From positions 1,621,130 to 1,685,129 of the forward strand of contig OZ255710.1 in NCBI GenBank assembly GCA_965277105.1: a stretch of DNA of 64,000 nucleotides, given 5' to 3'. Origin of the DNA: CAXSBA01 sp965277105 (lineage in GTDB: Bacteria; Spirochaetota; UBA12135; COTS27; CAXSBA01). The notes beneath the pieces are model-generated. The model did not search any database. It saw nothing but the letters and a program-made list of their open reading frames with translations, and was not told where the DNA came from. The first letter of the stretch is position 1. Each line of letters starts with the position of its first letter. Below are positions 51,248 to 59,525 of this stretch, piece by piece. The translations under genes and the position numbers were made by a program.

Positions 51248-52279
51248 ATGTGGTATCTTCCTCTTTTAGAAAAAGGGCTCATCCCCGACACTGTTTTAAA
51301 ACTAATCATTAAAATTTTAAACCGCCAAAAACTTCAGTCTTTAAAAAGTTCTACCGTTAAAGAAAATGAATTTCTGCAGCAGCAAATTGCTCTTTTAAAA
51401 GAAAGTCCTTTAGCCATTAAAACCGACAGTGCTAATCAGCAGCATTACGAAGTTCCTGCTGAATTTTTCACCTATGTTTTAGGAGAAAATTTGAAATACA
51501 GTAGCGCTTACTGGGAAAAAAATTACGCGGTTTCTCGTGACTTAGATCTTGCGGAAAAGAAGATGCTTTCCCTTTATAGCCAAAGAGGAGAATTTACTAA
51601 TGGGCAGAAAATCTTAGAGTTAGGCTGCGGGTGGGGATCGCTGACTTTTTTTCTAGCGCAACATTTTCCTAAATCTAAAATAACAGCGGTTAGCAACTCC
51701 AAAGTGCAGAAAGCTTTCATTGTTAAAAAAGCCAAAAAACTTAAAATAAAAAATATCCAGGTGATTACCGAAGACATTAACCGCTTAAAGTTAAAAGAAA
51801 AGTTTGATAGGATAGTTTCGATTGAAATGTTTGAGCATTTAAGGAATTATAAAATGCTTTTCGAGAGATTAAATAATTGGCTTAAAGCCGATGGGAAATT
51901 GTTTATTCATATTTTTTGTCATCAAAAATACACTTACCCTTTTGAAGTGAAAGACAGTTTTGATTGGATGAGCAAGTATTTTTTTAGCGGAGGCATTATG
52001 CCTAGTAAAGAACTTTTCCTCTACTTCGCGGCCCCTTTAAAATTAGAAAAAATGTGGCTAGTAAATGGTGAGCATTACGCTAAAACCGCAGAAGCCTGGC
52101 TTTATAAGCACGATGCTAGCCAAGAAAAAATTCAAGCTCTTTTTAAGGGGCATTACCAGGAAGAAGCGAAAAAATACTTTTATTTTTGGAGGATATTTTT
52201 TTTAGCGGTAAAAGAGCTTTTTGCTTATGACAAGGGAAATGAATGGTTGGTTGCCCATTATTTGTTTTCTAAAAAATAA
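51248..52279 (+). CDS. Cyclopropane-fatty-acyl-phospholipid synthase-like methyltransferase
   Basis: This 343-residue SAM methyltransferase resembles the CFA family. It has QQHYEVPAEFF near 75-85, LKYSSAYWEK, AEKKMLSLY, the SAM-binding ILELGCGWGSL (about 119-129), VSIEMFEHLRNYK and FIHIFCHQKY. It is shorter than E. coli Cfa and lacks the N-terminal lipid-binding domain, as in the group found next to NTF2-like proteins in Proteobacteria. Its substrate may be membrane lipid or another acyl chain. It starts 6 bases after a -10 box. An NTF2-like gene follows after 15 bases. Confidence 0.85.
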   Translation: MWYLPLLEKGLIPDTVLKLIIKILNRQKLQSLKSSTVKENEFLQQQIALLKESPLAIKTDSANQQHYEVPAEFFTYVLGENLKYSSAYWEKNYAVSRDLDLAEKKMLSLYSQRGEFTNGQKILELGCGWGSLTFFLAQHFPKSKITAVSNSKVQKAFIVKKAKKLKIKNIQVITEDINRLKLKEKFDRIVSIEMFEHLRNYKMLFERLNNWLKADGKLFIHIFCHQKYTYPFEVKDSFDWMSKYFFSGGIMPSKELFLYFAAPLKLEKMWLVNGEHYAKTAEAWLYKHDASQEKIQALFKGHYQEEAKKYFYFWRIFFLAVKELFAYDKGNEWLVAHYLFSKK

Positions 52280-52294
52280 AAATGAAAAAACCAA

Positions 52295-52813
52295 ATGAAG
52301 AAATTAAAAATTTTATTAGCTTTTTTACTCTTGCCTTTATGGGGCGTATCTGAAAATTTCGATAAAGGAGAACAAAAAATTATGTTAGCTCGCGAAAAAA
52401 AAACCATTGATTTTTTTGAAAAACTTTCGATTGACACCATTGATTTGGTGGATGAATTTTATGATCCCAATGCCACCTTTTTGGATCCACTAGGAGAGCA
52501 TCAAGGGGCTGAAAGCATCAAAAAATATTACCGCACTTTGTATAAAAACGTTATTAGCATTCACTTCGTTTTAGATAAGCAAACCATCGCTAAAGACACT
52601 CATATCTTGCCTTGGACTATGTATTTAAAAGCTAACGGACTTAATGGCGGCGAAGAAATAGTCGTAACGGGAATATCCAAAATAATTTTTTCTAAAAAGA
52701 ATCAAGTGATTTATCATCGTGATTATTTTGATATGGGGGAGTTTGTTTATGAAAGAATTCCCGTGCTTAAAAGCATCATTGCCTTTATTAAGAAAAAACT
52801 TAAAAGTGATTAA
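52295..52813 (+). CDS. Exported NTF2/SnoaL-like protein
   Basis: This 172-residue protein has a signal peptide (ILLAFLLLPLWGVSEN) and one NTF2-like cone domain with VDEFYDPNATFLDPLGEHQGA, SIKKYYRTLYKNV and YHRDYFDMGEFVYE. Such domains bind small hydrophobic ligands or act as isomerases. The neighbouring CFA-type methyltransferase suggests a lipid-related periplasmic role, because the same pairing occurs in Proteobacterial clusters. No lipobox cysteine is visible. It is convergent with coaBC, 45 bases away, with no clear terminator. Confidence 0.75.
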   Translation: MKKLKILLAFLLLPLWGVSENFDKGEQKIMLAREKKTIDFFEKLSIDTIDLVDEFYDPNATFLDPLGEHQGAESIKKYYRTLYKNVISIHFVLDKQTIAKDTHILPWTMYLKANGLNGGEEIVVTGISKIIFSKKNQVIYHRDYFDMGEFVYERIPVLKSIIAFIKKKLKSD

Positions 52814-52857
52814 ATAGTTTAACTGGAAATGAAAAAATTAGTAAGTTGCTTTTAGTC

Positions 52858-54066
52858 TCATTTTTTAATTAAATCGACAAAAAGTTTTCCTAACTCTTCA
52901 AGCGAAGTAATGACCTTACTCTGGTTTTGAGAAAAAAAGTATTTTTTAAATTTTTCTAGATCTTCTCGAAGGTTAATCACCACATACTCATAGTTGTTTA
53001 AAAGTCCTTGAGCTAATGCGCTTATTTCTTCTGGGGTTAATTGGGTAGTTAGTTTAAAAAGAACAAACGGCACTTGAGAATATGCTTTTTTTAATTCTTG
53101 AATAACCTTTTGGTTGGGTTTAAGGGTAAGAGTTAATGCTTCGCTAGAAGAGATTTTACGCTTCGCTTTATTTGCCGAAGAAAAATCGCTTACCGCCGCT
53201 AACGAAAGGAATAAGGAAAATTGAGCGTTGTTTTTTTTAAAAATAGCCAAGCATTTTTTTTGATAATCTTCATAACTTTCATAAAAATCTACTTCTTCCA
53301 AAAAAGTTGGCAATGTTTTTTTTAAAGATATGGGTGCTAATAGATAAGGGTTTAATCCTGAGTAAAAAAACTGCTCCCCTAAAGCTATTCCCGTGCTGCC
53401 AGTGGCGTGATTGCTAATAATCCTAATGGGATCAATATAACTAGGAACTGCCCCCGTGGTAATAAAAACCTTTTTGGGGACTTGCCATTGGTTTTTATTA
53501 CGGTGGTAGTGATGAAGTACTTGGGCTACTATGTAGTGATGGTCGGGGATTTTTATTTTCTTTTCTGCTAAAGAACTTTGAGAGATTAAAAAAGTAGCAT
53601 TATGGCTTTCTAGTTTTTTTATGCTTTCTTTTAAAAAAGGATTACTGGCTAAAGAGTTATGCATGGCTGGGAAAAACAGAAATGGTATTTTTTTTTGAGC
53701 TTGGTTTACCCCTAAAATACTTTGAGCTAGAGTGGTGAGAGGATTATCGGCAATCCCATTAGCGATTTTATTAATAACGTTTAAACTAGCAGGGGCGATG
53801 AGAAGTAAATCAACGGAGAAAATATGCTCAGCCCCTCCACTTAGAGTAGTAATGACTTTTTCAGCACTAGCCCAGGCAAGGGCTTTTTCACCAATAAATT
53901 TGAGACTTTCATCAGTTGGGAAAACCAGCACACGGGCCTGATAACGACGAAGCTCTCTAATAATTTTAATACTTTGGGTAGCGGCGATACTCCCACTAAT
54001 TCCCAAGGCGATGGTTTTATTTTTTAAAAAATTACCCTTAAATTCTACTTGTAAATCTTGATTCAA
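52858..54066 (-). CDS. coaBC: Divergent CoaBC (phosphopantothenoylcysteine decarboxylase/synthetase)
   Basis: The 402-residue protein has the two-domain order of CoaBC, which makes 4'-phosphopantetheine for coenzyme A. The flavoprotein half (about 1-190) shows IALGISGSIAATQSI, the active-site histidine in AEHIFS, and IAPASLNVINKIANGIADN. PAMN of the family is PAMH here, and the LACGDxGxGRM segment with the decarboxylase cysteine is missing. The synthetase half (from about 195) keeps VFITTGA, IDPIRIISNHATG and LAAVSDF, but SGKMG and VGFAAET are altered. The order is kept while key residues are lost. It overlaps trhO by 4 bases. Confidence 0.72.
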   Translation of the reverse strand: MNQDLQVEFKGNFLKNKTIALGISGSIAATQSIKIIRELRRYQARVLVFPTDESLKFIGEKALAWASAEKVITTLSGGAEHIFSVDLLLIAPASLNVINKIANGIADNPLTTLAQSILGVNQAQKKIPFLFFPAMHNSLASNPFLKESIKKLESHNATFLISQSSLAEKKIKIPDHHYIVAQVLHHYHRNKNQWQVPKKVFITTGAVPSYIDPIRIISNHATGSTGIALGEQFFYSGLNPYLLAPISLKKTLPTFLEEVDFYESYEDYQKKCLAIFKKNNAQFSLFLSLAAVSDFSSANKAKRKISSSEALTLTLKPNQKVIQELKKAYSQVPFVLFKLTTQLTPEEISALAQGLLNNYEYVVINLREDLEKFKKYFFSQNQSKVITSLEELGKLFVDLIKK

Positions 54067-55127
54067 TAGCTCTTAAGATTTTTTTCTTGAGAAAAAGGTT
54101 GAAGCCGTGGGCGTAAACGACTTTTATAAACGGCTAGATTGTCTTTTTGAGGAGGGCGTTTTCGTCTTTTTTTTTGTTCTTCTAAAGGCAGTTTGATAAT
54201 TTCTTGGCAGCGAGTGGAGCAACAGTTATCCATTTTAGCCTTACACTTAGCGCACTGAATGAAGAGTAAGTGGCAGTCGTCATTTGCACAGTTCGTATGA
54301 GTGTCGGCAGGAGCATTGCATTGGTGGCATCTAGCAATAACTTCTTCACTCACCCTTTCGCCTAAACGATCGTCAAAGACAAAATTTTTCCCTTTAAAAT
54401 AATTAGGTAAATTTGCTTTTTTTACCTCGTGAGCATAATTTATAATCCCACCTTTTAGCTGATTGACATCTTTAAACCCTGCTTGGGCTAAAAAAGCACT
54501 AGCTTTTTCACAGCGGATACCACCTGTGCAGTATAAGATTAGCTTTTTTTCTTTGCTGTTTTCAATTTTTTTTAAGGTAGTTAGCAATTCCGGGAGTAAC
54601 TCGCGGAAAGTGTCGCTATCAATGGTAAGGGCATTTTCAAAGTGCCCTACTTCGGTTTCATAGTGGTTACGCACATCAATGACTAGGGTATTCGGGGAGT
54701 GGAAATGCTTGTTGAACTCTTTTGCTGAAAGGGACTGCCCTTTTAAAGAAAAATCTAAGTTTTCGCTGATCCCATCCGCTACGATTTTTTCTCTGATTTT
54801 AATTTTTAATTTATAAAAAGAATAGTACCTTTCTTCTAAAGCAAACCGAAAAGAAATTTTTTCGCCAAAAGGGAAGGTATTAATCACTTTTTCGAATGCT
54901 AAAAAATTATTTTCGGGCACCGAAATTTGAGCATTAATCCCTTCTTTAGCTAAGTAAATTCTTCCTAACACTTGGAGACTGATTAGCTTTTCATAGAAGT
55001 TATTGCGAATGGTTGATAGATCATCTAAGGGGAAGTAGCGATAAAAGCTTAGAGTTTTTCGCTTTTCTTTATCTTTTAAAATTTGGTCTTTTAAAATTTT
55101 TTTGTCAATGCGATTAACTAAAAACAT
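54063..55127 (-). CDS. trhO: tRNA uridine(34) hydroxylase TrhO (rhodanese-domain, UPF0176)
   Basis: TrhO hydroxylates U34 of certain tRNAs on the way to 5-carboxymethoxyuridine. The 354-residue protein has the N-terminal acylphosphatase-like domain (LLGRIYLAKEGINAQ-type: LGRIYLAKEGINAQISVP), the rhodanese domain with the active cysteine in LYCTGGIRCEKASAFL, and a C-terminal cysteine-rich metal-binding tail (CHQCNAPADTHTNC, CHLLFIQCAKCKAKM, CCSTRC). All are typical. A promoter with TATAAT 8 bases before the ATG suggests a very short leader. It heads the trhO-coaBC pair. Confidence 0.92.
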   Translation of the reverse strand: MFLVNRIDKKILKDQILKDKEKRKTLSFYRYFPLDDLSTIRNNFYEKLISLQVLGRIYLAKEGINAQISVPENNFLAFEKVINTFPFGEKISFRFALEERYYSFYKLKIKIREKIVADGISENLDFSLKGQSLSAKEFNKHFHSPNTLVIDVRNHYETEVGHFENALTIDSDTFRELLPELLTTLKKIENSKEKKLILYCTGGIRCEKASAFLAQAGFKDVNQLKGGIINYAHEVKKANLPNYFKGKNFVFDDRLGERVSEEVIARCHQCNAPADTHTNCANDDCHLLFIQCAKCKAKMDNCCSTRCQEIIKLPLEEQKKRRKRPPQKDNLAVYKSRLRPRLQPFSQEKNLKSY

Positions 55128-55135
55128 AATGGTAA

Positions 55136-55164
55136 ATTATAGCATAATATCTCCTTTTTTCGAT
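55136..55164 (-). promoter_or_regulatory. Promoter for trhO-coaBC with very short leader
   Basis: On the minus strand TCGAAA, a 17-base spacer and TATAAT (55136-55141) with TGC before it (extended -10) occur. Only 8 bases separate the -10 box from the ATG. A GGAGAT lies within the spacer, upstream of the expected transcript. Confidence 0.5.
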
Positions 55165-55215
55165 TTGTTAGGTTAAGGAATTTTGTATAAAAGTTGCAAA
55201 ATAATCTCTAAATTT

Positions 55216-55243
55216 TTGAAAAAATTAAAAATAATGGTATAAT
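55216..55243 (+). promoter_or_regulatory. Sigma70-type promoter for the rpsR-rpmG-rpmB genes
   Basis: TTGAAA (55216-55221), a 16-base spacer and TATAAT (55238-55243) are present, 14 bases before the rpsR ATG. The expected leader is about 8 bases with no ribosome-binding site. Confidence 0.7.
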
Positions 55244-55257
55244 TATTCAATAAAATT

Positions 55258-55782
55258 ATGAGTGAAACAAGCCAAAATTTAAAAGAGAACAAAACACAAT
55301 CTACTTCTGGTACTAGAAAAACGGAGAATAAACCTTATAAAGGGAAAAAAAGTTTTTTTAGAAATAAAAATTTTTTTTTCGTTAAGAAGAAATGCTATTT
55401 TACCAAAAACAAAATCACCTATATTGATTTTAGAGATATTGATTTACTAAGAAGGTTTTTAAAAAAAAGTGGGCAAATTATTTCTAATAGAATTACTGGA
55501 GTTACGAATATCAATCAAAGGAAATTAGCTAAAGCGGTTAAACGAGCTCGCTTTATGGGCTTGCTTCCACTTAGAGGAATTCTTCCTAGCAATAGGCCTT
55601 TTAATAAAAATTTTTCTAATGACTATAAAAAAAATAGAAATATGGAAAGGGATGGTGCTCCGACTAAACCAGAAAAAAAAGTGGATAGTGCTGAGCCTTC
55701 AAATGAGAATAAGCAAAGCGAAATAGTGAATAATCAACCTGACATAAAAACCGATATAACTCAAGGAGAAAATAATGGCTAA
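55258..55782 (+). CDS. rpsR: 30S ribosomal protein S18 with N- and C-terminal extensions
   Basis: The S18 core lies at about residues 42-112: CYFTKNKITYIDFRDIDLL, LKKSGQIISNRITGV and QRKLAKAVKRARFMGLLPL. The protein is 174 residues, roughly twice the usual length. A lysine-rich N-terminal tail of about 40 residues and a charged C-terminal tail of about 60 flank the core. S18 sits on the platform of the small subunit. The rpsF and ssb genes that normally accompany it are absent; instead rpmG begins inside its last codons (8-base overlap). Confidence 0.93.
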   Translation: MSETSQNLKENKTQSTSGTRKTENKPYKGKKSFFRNKNFFFVKKKCYFTKNKITYIDFRDIDLLRRFLKKSGQIISNRITGVTNINQRKLAKAVKRARFMGLLPLRGILPSNRPFNKNFSNDYKKNRNMERDGAPTKPEKKVDSAEPSNENKQSEIVNNQPDIKTDITQGENNG

Positions 55783-55939
55783 GAAAGGAGTAAATAGAGA
55801 AGTAATTCGATTAAAAAGTTCAGCTAGTAGTCATTTTTATTCTACTTTTAAAAACAAGAAAAATTCTCCTGATAAATTAGAAGTGAAAAAGTATGACCCT
55901 ATCGTGAGAAAAAGGGTTGTGTATAAAGAAGCAAAATAA
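55775..55939 (+). CDS. rpmG: 50S ribosomal protein L33
   Basis: This 54-residue frame begins MAKKGVNREVIRLKSSASS, then FYSTFKNKKNSPDKLEVKKYD and ends PIVRKRVVYKEAK, the normal L33 sequence order and length. It is the cysteine-free form, which does not bind zinc. A GGAG ribosome-binding site lies within the end of rpsR, 6-9 bases before the ATG. It overlaps rpsR by 8 bases and is followed by rpmB after 2 bases. Confidence 0.93.
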   Translation: MAKKGVNREVIRLKSSASSHFYSTFKNKKNSPDKLEVKKYDPIVRKRVVYKEAK

Positions 55940-55941
55940 TT

Positions 55942-56187
55942 ATGGCTAAAAAATGCATTTTAACTGGCAAGCGAACTAGGGTAGCGAATAACGTTTCGCA
56001 CGCGAATAATAAAACTAAAAGAAAGCAAAAGCCTAATATTAAAACTAAAAAAATCTTTATCCCTAGTCTAGGGAAACACTTTAGAATCAAACTTTCTACT
56101 AAGGCAATTAAAAGCATTAGCAAGTCAGGAATTAACAAGTTTTTAAAGAAAAAAAATCTCAAAGCCGAGCAATTAATCTTGCACTAG
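55942..56187 (+). CDS. rpmB: 50S ribosomal protein L28
   Basis: This 81-residue protein begins MAKKCILTGKRTRVANNVSHA and continues with NKTKRKQKPN and KKIFIPSLGK, then RIKLSTKAIKSISKSGINKFL, matching L28. It completes a three-gene ribosomal unit. The usual order rpmB-rpmG is reversed here. A single cysteine remains, so the zinc form is not indicated. A minus-strand frame across the same bases is a shadow. Confidence 0.93.
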   Translation: MAKKCILTGKRTRVANNVSHANNKTKRKQKPNIKTKKIFIPSLGKHFRIKLSTKAIKSISKSGINKFLKKKNLKAEQLILH

Positions 56188-56201
56188 TTTTGTTTTTTTG
56201 A

Positions 56202-57542
56202 TTGCTTTTGAAAAAGCATCTTTTCCCCTTTCTCTTTTTCTTCCTTTCGTTTACTTCTTGTAAGACTTTAGATTTGTTTCATCTTGCTTTAGAAGGGCGA
56301 GATCTCATTAAAATAACCACCATCGGAACTGATTCTATTGATTTAAAAGCGTTAGATAAAGTGGAGCTGAAAGGCTTTTCTATTAGTGATTATTCTCATC
56401 CATTAGTGCAAAAGCATGTGCGTAATTACGTTTTATACAGTAAGCCTATTCTAGAAAAAGTTCTAGAAAGAGGCAGTCAATATCTTCCTATGATTGAAAA
56501 AATTTTTAAAGCTAATGGAATACCTTTGGATTTAAGCTACTTGCCAATTATTGAAAGTGGCTTTAATCCTTTCGCTCATTCGCATGCGGGAGCCAAGGGT
56601 ATTTGGCAGTTTATCTATAATACTGGCATCCTTTATAAATTAAAAGCCGACTATTGGCATGATGATCGTCAAGACGTTTACCGCTCAACGGTGGCGGCGG
56701 CTTATCACCTAAAATATTTGTATAAAAACTTAGAAGATTGGTTATTAGTTTTAGCAGCGTATAATGCTGGTTTAGGGAAGATTTCTACTGCCATTAAAAG
56801 ATATGGAACGAGGAACTACTGGGAGCTTATCAAGTATGACTACATTAAACCGGAGACGAAAAATTATGTGCCGAAGTTTATTGCTGCTACTATCATTGCG
56901 AAAAACACTAAAAAATATAATATCCAGTTTCAAAAAAAACCTTTGCCAGAACTAGTTTCTCACACGGTAGCAGATGCTACTGAAATTGCTTTACTGGCTA
57001 AGGCAGCTAATGTTAGTTTAAGAGATTTTAAAAGTTATAATACTTCCCTTACCAAGTGGATAACTCCTCCAAGTAAGCGCTATCCTATTTATTTCCCCAA
57101 AGATAAATTAACGATTTTTAAAGATAATTTTTCTAAGATTCCTTTAAGTGAAAGAGTGACTTTTAGAACTTATTTCGTCAAAGTGGGAGATAATTTAACT
57201 AAAATTTCTAAGCGGTTTAATATCCCCATCAACCCTATTGCTGAGATTAATAACTTCACTACGCTTAATGACATTTTTGCAGGAAGGAATATTATTATCC
57301 CCATTAGAGGGCTTAAAAAAGCTAAAGACCATGACCAAAAAAGCACGATTACTAAAAAAAATCTAAAAAGGAATTTAACCAACCCGGCGAATGTGTTTAT
57401 TTACGTTTTAGGAGACCAAGAAACCCTTTACGATGTTGCGCTTAAATTTAAAGTTAGCTTAACGGACATTATGCAGTGGAACGGTTTGAAATCAGCGCTG
57501 GCCTTACAGAAGAACCAAATGCTGATTATAAAAAAATTATAG
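56202..57542 (+). CDS. MltD-like membrane-bound lytic transglycosylase with two LysM domains
   Basis: This lipoprotein of about 446 residues (lipobox FTSC, Cys20) cleaves peptidoglycan glycan strands. The SLT domain has LSYLPIIESGFNPFAHSHAG with the catalytic glutamate at about 117, AKGIWQFI, and LAAYNAGLGKI. Two LysM peptidoglycan-binding units lie at about 325-365 (YFVKVGDNLTKISKRFNI) and 400-445 (YVLGDQETLYDVALKFKV). The start is a TTG at 56202, or possibly the TTG at 56208. It is 14 bases from rpmB and 12 from mrdA, tying ribosomal genes to a cell-wall block. Confidence 0.88.
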   Translation: MLLKKHLFPFLFFFLSFTSCKTLDLFHLALEGRDLIKITTIGTDSIDLKALDKVELKGFSISDYSHPLVQKHVRNYVLYSKPILEKVLERGSQYLPMIEKIFKANGIPLDLSYLPIIESGFNPFAHSHAGAKGIWQFIYNTGILYKLKADYWHDDRQDVYRSTVAAAYHLKYLYKNLEDWLLVLAAYNAGLGKISTAIKRYGTRNYWELIKYDYIKPETKNYVPKFIAATIIAKNTKKYNIQFQKKPLPELVSHTVADATEIALLAKAANVSLRDFKSYNTSLTKWITPPSKRYPIYFPKDKLTIFKDNFSKIPLSERVTFRTYFVKVGDNLTKISKRFNIPINPIAEINNFTTLNDIFAGRNIIIPIRGLKKAKDHDQKSTITKKNLKRNLTNPANVFIYVLGDQETLYDVALKFKVSLTDIMQWNGLKSALALQKNQMLIIKKL

Positions 57543-57554
57543 GAGAAATTAAAA

Positions 57555-59525
57555 ATGAATAACAACGAAAAAAACAACCAACATAAAAATTACCCATCGG
57601 AAAATCCCAACCATCTTGAGGAAGAAAAATATCACTTTAATGTTACTTTTTTAAAAGTTATGGTAATCCTAGTTTTTTCGGTTTTGCTGTATCAACTTTA
57701 TAATTTACAAATCATTAATGGGGCAACTTATAAAGAACGAGCACTCAACAATAAAAAGCATGTGGTGAAAATCCCAGCTTATCGAGGGGAAGTTTTTTCT
57801 GGAGAAGAAGAAGAGAAAATTGTCGAAAATCTTCCAGCATATTCTCTTTTTATTGTCCCTAAAGTTTTTTATGATTTGAAAAAAAATCAGGGGGAATTGG
57901 ATAAGGCTTTAAATGCTCTAGAAGAAAAATTCGATTTATCCAAAGAAAAAGTTATAAAAGTTTTAGAGAGAAAAAAAGTTAATCCCTTTACCCCAGTTTT
58001 GGTTCGAGAAAATATCGATAAAAAAACAATATTTTACCTATCGGAAAATGCCGAAAATTTTCCCGGCTTAATTTTTGCTAATTCTATCAAACGCAATTAT
58101 CTCAAAGGCGAAAATTTCGCTCACGTTACCGGGTATCTTCAAAGGATTAATGCTCGAGAATATCAGGCTAAAAAAGACCAAGGGTATTATATCGATTCGT
58201 TTATTGGCAAGCAAGGAGTAGAATCTTCTTTTGATCAAGAGCTCCGAGGAAGGACTGGTTTTAAAATTCAAATTATGGATGTAAAAAAACGAGTTAAGGA
58301 AGAAATTAACAACGAAGACAACAGCCCTATCCCGGGGCATAACATTTATCTGACCATTGAGCCTCGCATTCAAAACTTGTTAGCTAATGTGATGAAAAAT
58401 TACATTGGGGGGGTTATTGTGACTAGGGTTGCTGATGGGGAGGTTCTAGGGTTGTATAGTAGTCCTAGTTATGATCCTAATATTTTTTCTGGAAAATTAG
58501 CTAAAGAAGAATTCCAAAAGTTAATTGACAATAAAGACAATCCCTTTTTTAATCGAGTAATTCAAGGCGAGTATCCTCCTAGTTCTATTTTTAAATTAGT
58601 CATGGCGTTAACGGCCTTGGATAATCCTAATATTAGTTTTAACACCAAACACTACTGCGAAGGTGGGTTAAGGATAGGGGGGCAGTATTTTAAATGTACA
58701 GCTTACCATGGACTGCAAGATTTTACTTCAGCTATTGCTAATTCTTGTAATGTTTTTTTTTATAAATTAGGTATCGATATTGGTCCTAATAGTATTTATC
58801 GCAGTGCCAAAACCTTTTTTAATTTAGGTGAATTAGAGCAAATTGATCTCCCTTTTGAAAAAAAAGGCCGGGTGCCTTCGCAGAAGTGGAAGATAGAAAG
58901 GATTGGTAATTTTTGGTGGGACGGGGACACAGCTAACCTTTCTATTGGCCAGGGATTTAGTCTAGTAACTATTCTCCAAGTAAACACTATAACTGCGGCT
59001 ATTGCTAATAATGGGATTGCCTATAAACCTCATCTAGTGAAAAAGCTGTATGATTTGAACTTAGAAAAAGAGACAATTATTGAAAAAAATGTTTTAGTTA
59101 ATCTCCCATTTTCTCAGCTGAACATTAAACGTATTCAAAACGCTATGCGTCAGGTAGTCAGGTGGGGAACAGCTAGTCGAATTGATAATAAAAAAGTTAT
59201 TATTGCTGGAAAAACCGGAACAGCGGAAGTCTCTAAAAACCAAGAAACTCATGCGTGGTTTACTGGTTATGCCCCTTATGGAGATAGTCAGGAAAAAGTG
59301 GTCATTACGGTTTTATTAGAGCATGGAGGTTTTGGGGGGGTGTTGGCCGCTACTTTTGCTAGGGCTATTTTAGATGGAATTTTTTTAGGGAAAGATCCTA
59401 ATCTCACCATTAAAGAAATCCTCCAGCCTTGGGAAAGTCAAAAAGCGGTTTACGAAGAATGGTTAAGAAGAAACAATCAAGAAAAATTAGCAGAGAGTTA
59501 TTTTACCCCAGTTGAACAAAGTTAA
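57555..59525 (+). CDS. mrdA: Penicillin-binding protein 2 (elongasome transpeptidase)
   Basis: PBP2 crosslinks peptidoglycan during lateral growth. The 656-residue class B PBP has a short cytoplasmic tail, one transmembrane helix (about 33-52), the pedestal domain with IPAYRGEVF, GLIFANSIKRNYL and FAHVTGYL, and GKQGVESSFDQELRG. The transpeptidase domain has SxxK as SIFK after YPPS, SxN as SCN, and KTG in IAGKTGTAEVS. The typical DRNG motif after IPAYRG is degenerate. It is followed by rodA with a 14-base overlap. An AGGAG site precedes the ATG. Confidence 0.94.
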   Translation: MNNNEKNNQHKNYPSENPNHLEEEKYHFNVTFLKVMVILVFSVLLYQLYNLQIINGATYKERALNNKKHVVKIPAYRGEVFSGEEEEKIVENLPAYSLFIVPKVFYDLKKNQGELDKALNALEEKFDLSKEKVIKVLERKKVNPFTPVLVRENIDKKTIFYLSENAENFPGLIFANSIKRNYLKGENFAHVTGYLQRINAREYQAKKDQGYYIDSFIGKQGVESSFDQELRGRTGFKIQIMDVKKRVKEEINNEDNSPIPGHNIYLTIEPRIQNLLANVMKNYIGGVIVTRVADGEVLGLYSSPSYDPNIFSGKLAKEEFQKLIDNKDNPFFNRVIQGEYPPSSIFKLVMALTALDNPNISFNTKHYCEGGLRIGGQYFKCTAYHGLQDFTSAIANSCNVFFYKLGIDIGPNSIYRSAKTFFNLGELEQIDLPFEKKGRVPSQKWKIERIGNFWWDGDTANLSIGQGFSLVTILQVNTITAAIANNGIAYKPHLVKKLYDLNLEKETIIEKNVLVNLPFSQLNIKRIQNAMRQVVRWGTASRIDNKKVIIAGKTGTAEVSKNQETHAWFTGYAPYGDSQEKVVITVLLEHGGFGGVLAATFARAILDGIFLGKDPNLTIKEILQPWESQKAVYEEWLRRNNQEKLAESYFTPVEQS

